This document shows, in pieces, positions 15,130 to 15,176 of a stretch of 15,176 bases of DNA. The number at the start of each line of letters is the position of its first letter. Positions within the stretch are counted from its first letter, which is position 1. Origin of the DNA: Microbacteriaceae bacterium (GTDB lineage: Bacteria; Actinomycetota; Actinomycetes; Actinomycetales; Microbacteriaceae); the NCBI GenBank assembly GCA_026785785.1, contig JAJAZI010000007.1, forward strand, positions 1 through 15,176, read 5' to 3'. The notes beneath the pieces are model-generated. The model saw nothing but the letters and a program-made list of their open reading frames with translations, was not told the origin of the DNA and searched no databases. Position numbers and translations under genes: made by a program.

Positions 15130-15176
15130 ATGGCGAAAAAAGACGGTGTCATCGAGATCGAGGGCGCAGTAGTCGA
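15130..15176 (+). CDS. infA: Translation initiation factor IF-1 (partial, 5' end)
   Basis: IF-1 blocks the A site during initiation. The fifteen complete codons in the window read MAKKDGVIEIEGAVV, the standard start of bacterial IF-1. The OB-fold remainder is beyond the window edge. GAAGAGG (15121-15127) lies only 2 bp before the ATG, an unusually short spacing. In related actinobacteria infA follows map directly, then rpmJ, rpsM, rpsK, rpsD, rpoA and rplQ; here a decayed metabolic gene stands between. Confidence 0.93.
   Translation, partial: MAKKDGVIEIEGAVV

Overview
This window is the core ribosomal-protein super-operon of a GC-rich actinobacterium, most likely a member of Microbacteriaceae. 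The evidence is the uninterrupted S10-spc-sec gene order, many 1 to 4 bp stop/start overlaps, GTG starts, a short-LID adenylate kinase, the absence of rpsN between rplE and rpsH, and intergenic repeats of the GGTTGAGC...GAAACC kind that I recall from that family. Genus cannot be fixed by eye.

Layout. Bases 1-703 hold no gene I can support. They contain a GC-rich, repeat-bearing stretch (about 1-300), a probable promoter near 388-416 and a leader of about 280 nt with several inverted repeats. Bases 704-6154 are the S10 block: rpsJ, rplC, rplD, rplW, rplB, rpsS, rplV, rpsC, rplP, rpmC, rpsQ. A 10-bp stem-loop lies across the rpsQ stop, exactly at the classical S10/spc junction. Bases 6186-10518 are the spc block: rplN, rplX, rplE, (no rpsN), rpsH, rplF, rplR, rpsE, rpmD, rplO. 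An 11-bp stem capped by GCAA separates rplO from secY. Then follow secY, adk and map (10596-13374), all tightly coupled.

The ordinary operon is interrupted after map. Bases 13375-13713 are non-coding, with two direct repeats and two long inverted repeats. They are followed by a damaged mannitol-1-phosphate 5-dehydrogenase-like gene (about 13714-14880). This gene lacks its N-terminal nucleotide-binding loop. It also carries a 9-bp tandem repeat expanded to nine copies inside the catalytic KxxxxNxxH motif, and a 22-bp tandem repeat runs across its stop codon. After a promoter-like sequence the window ends in the first 15 codons of infA (IF-1), where the translation operon resumes.

Together the intact genes make the early and late assembly proteins of both ribosomal subunits, the SecY translocon channel, adenylate kinase, methionine aminopeptidase and IF-1. 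Several ribosomal proteins carry lineage-specific low-complexity tails (L4, L29, S3, S5, S17 and above all L15). I see no defence system, CRISPR array, tRNA, rRNA or transposase gene. The most unusual part is the repeat-rich, decayed segment 13375-14950 lodged between map and infA.
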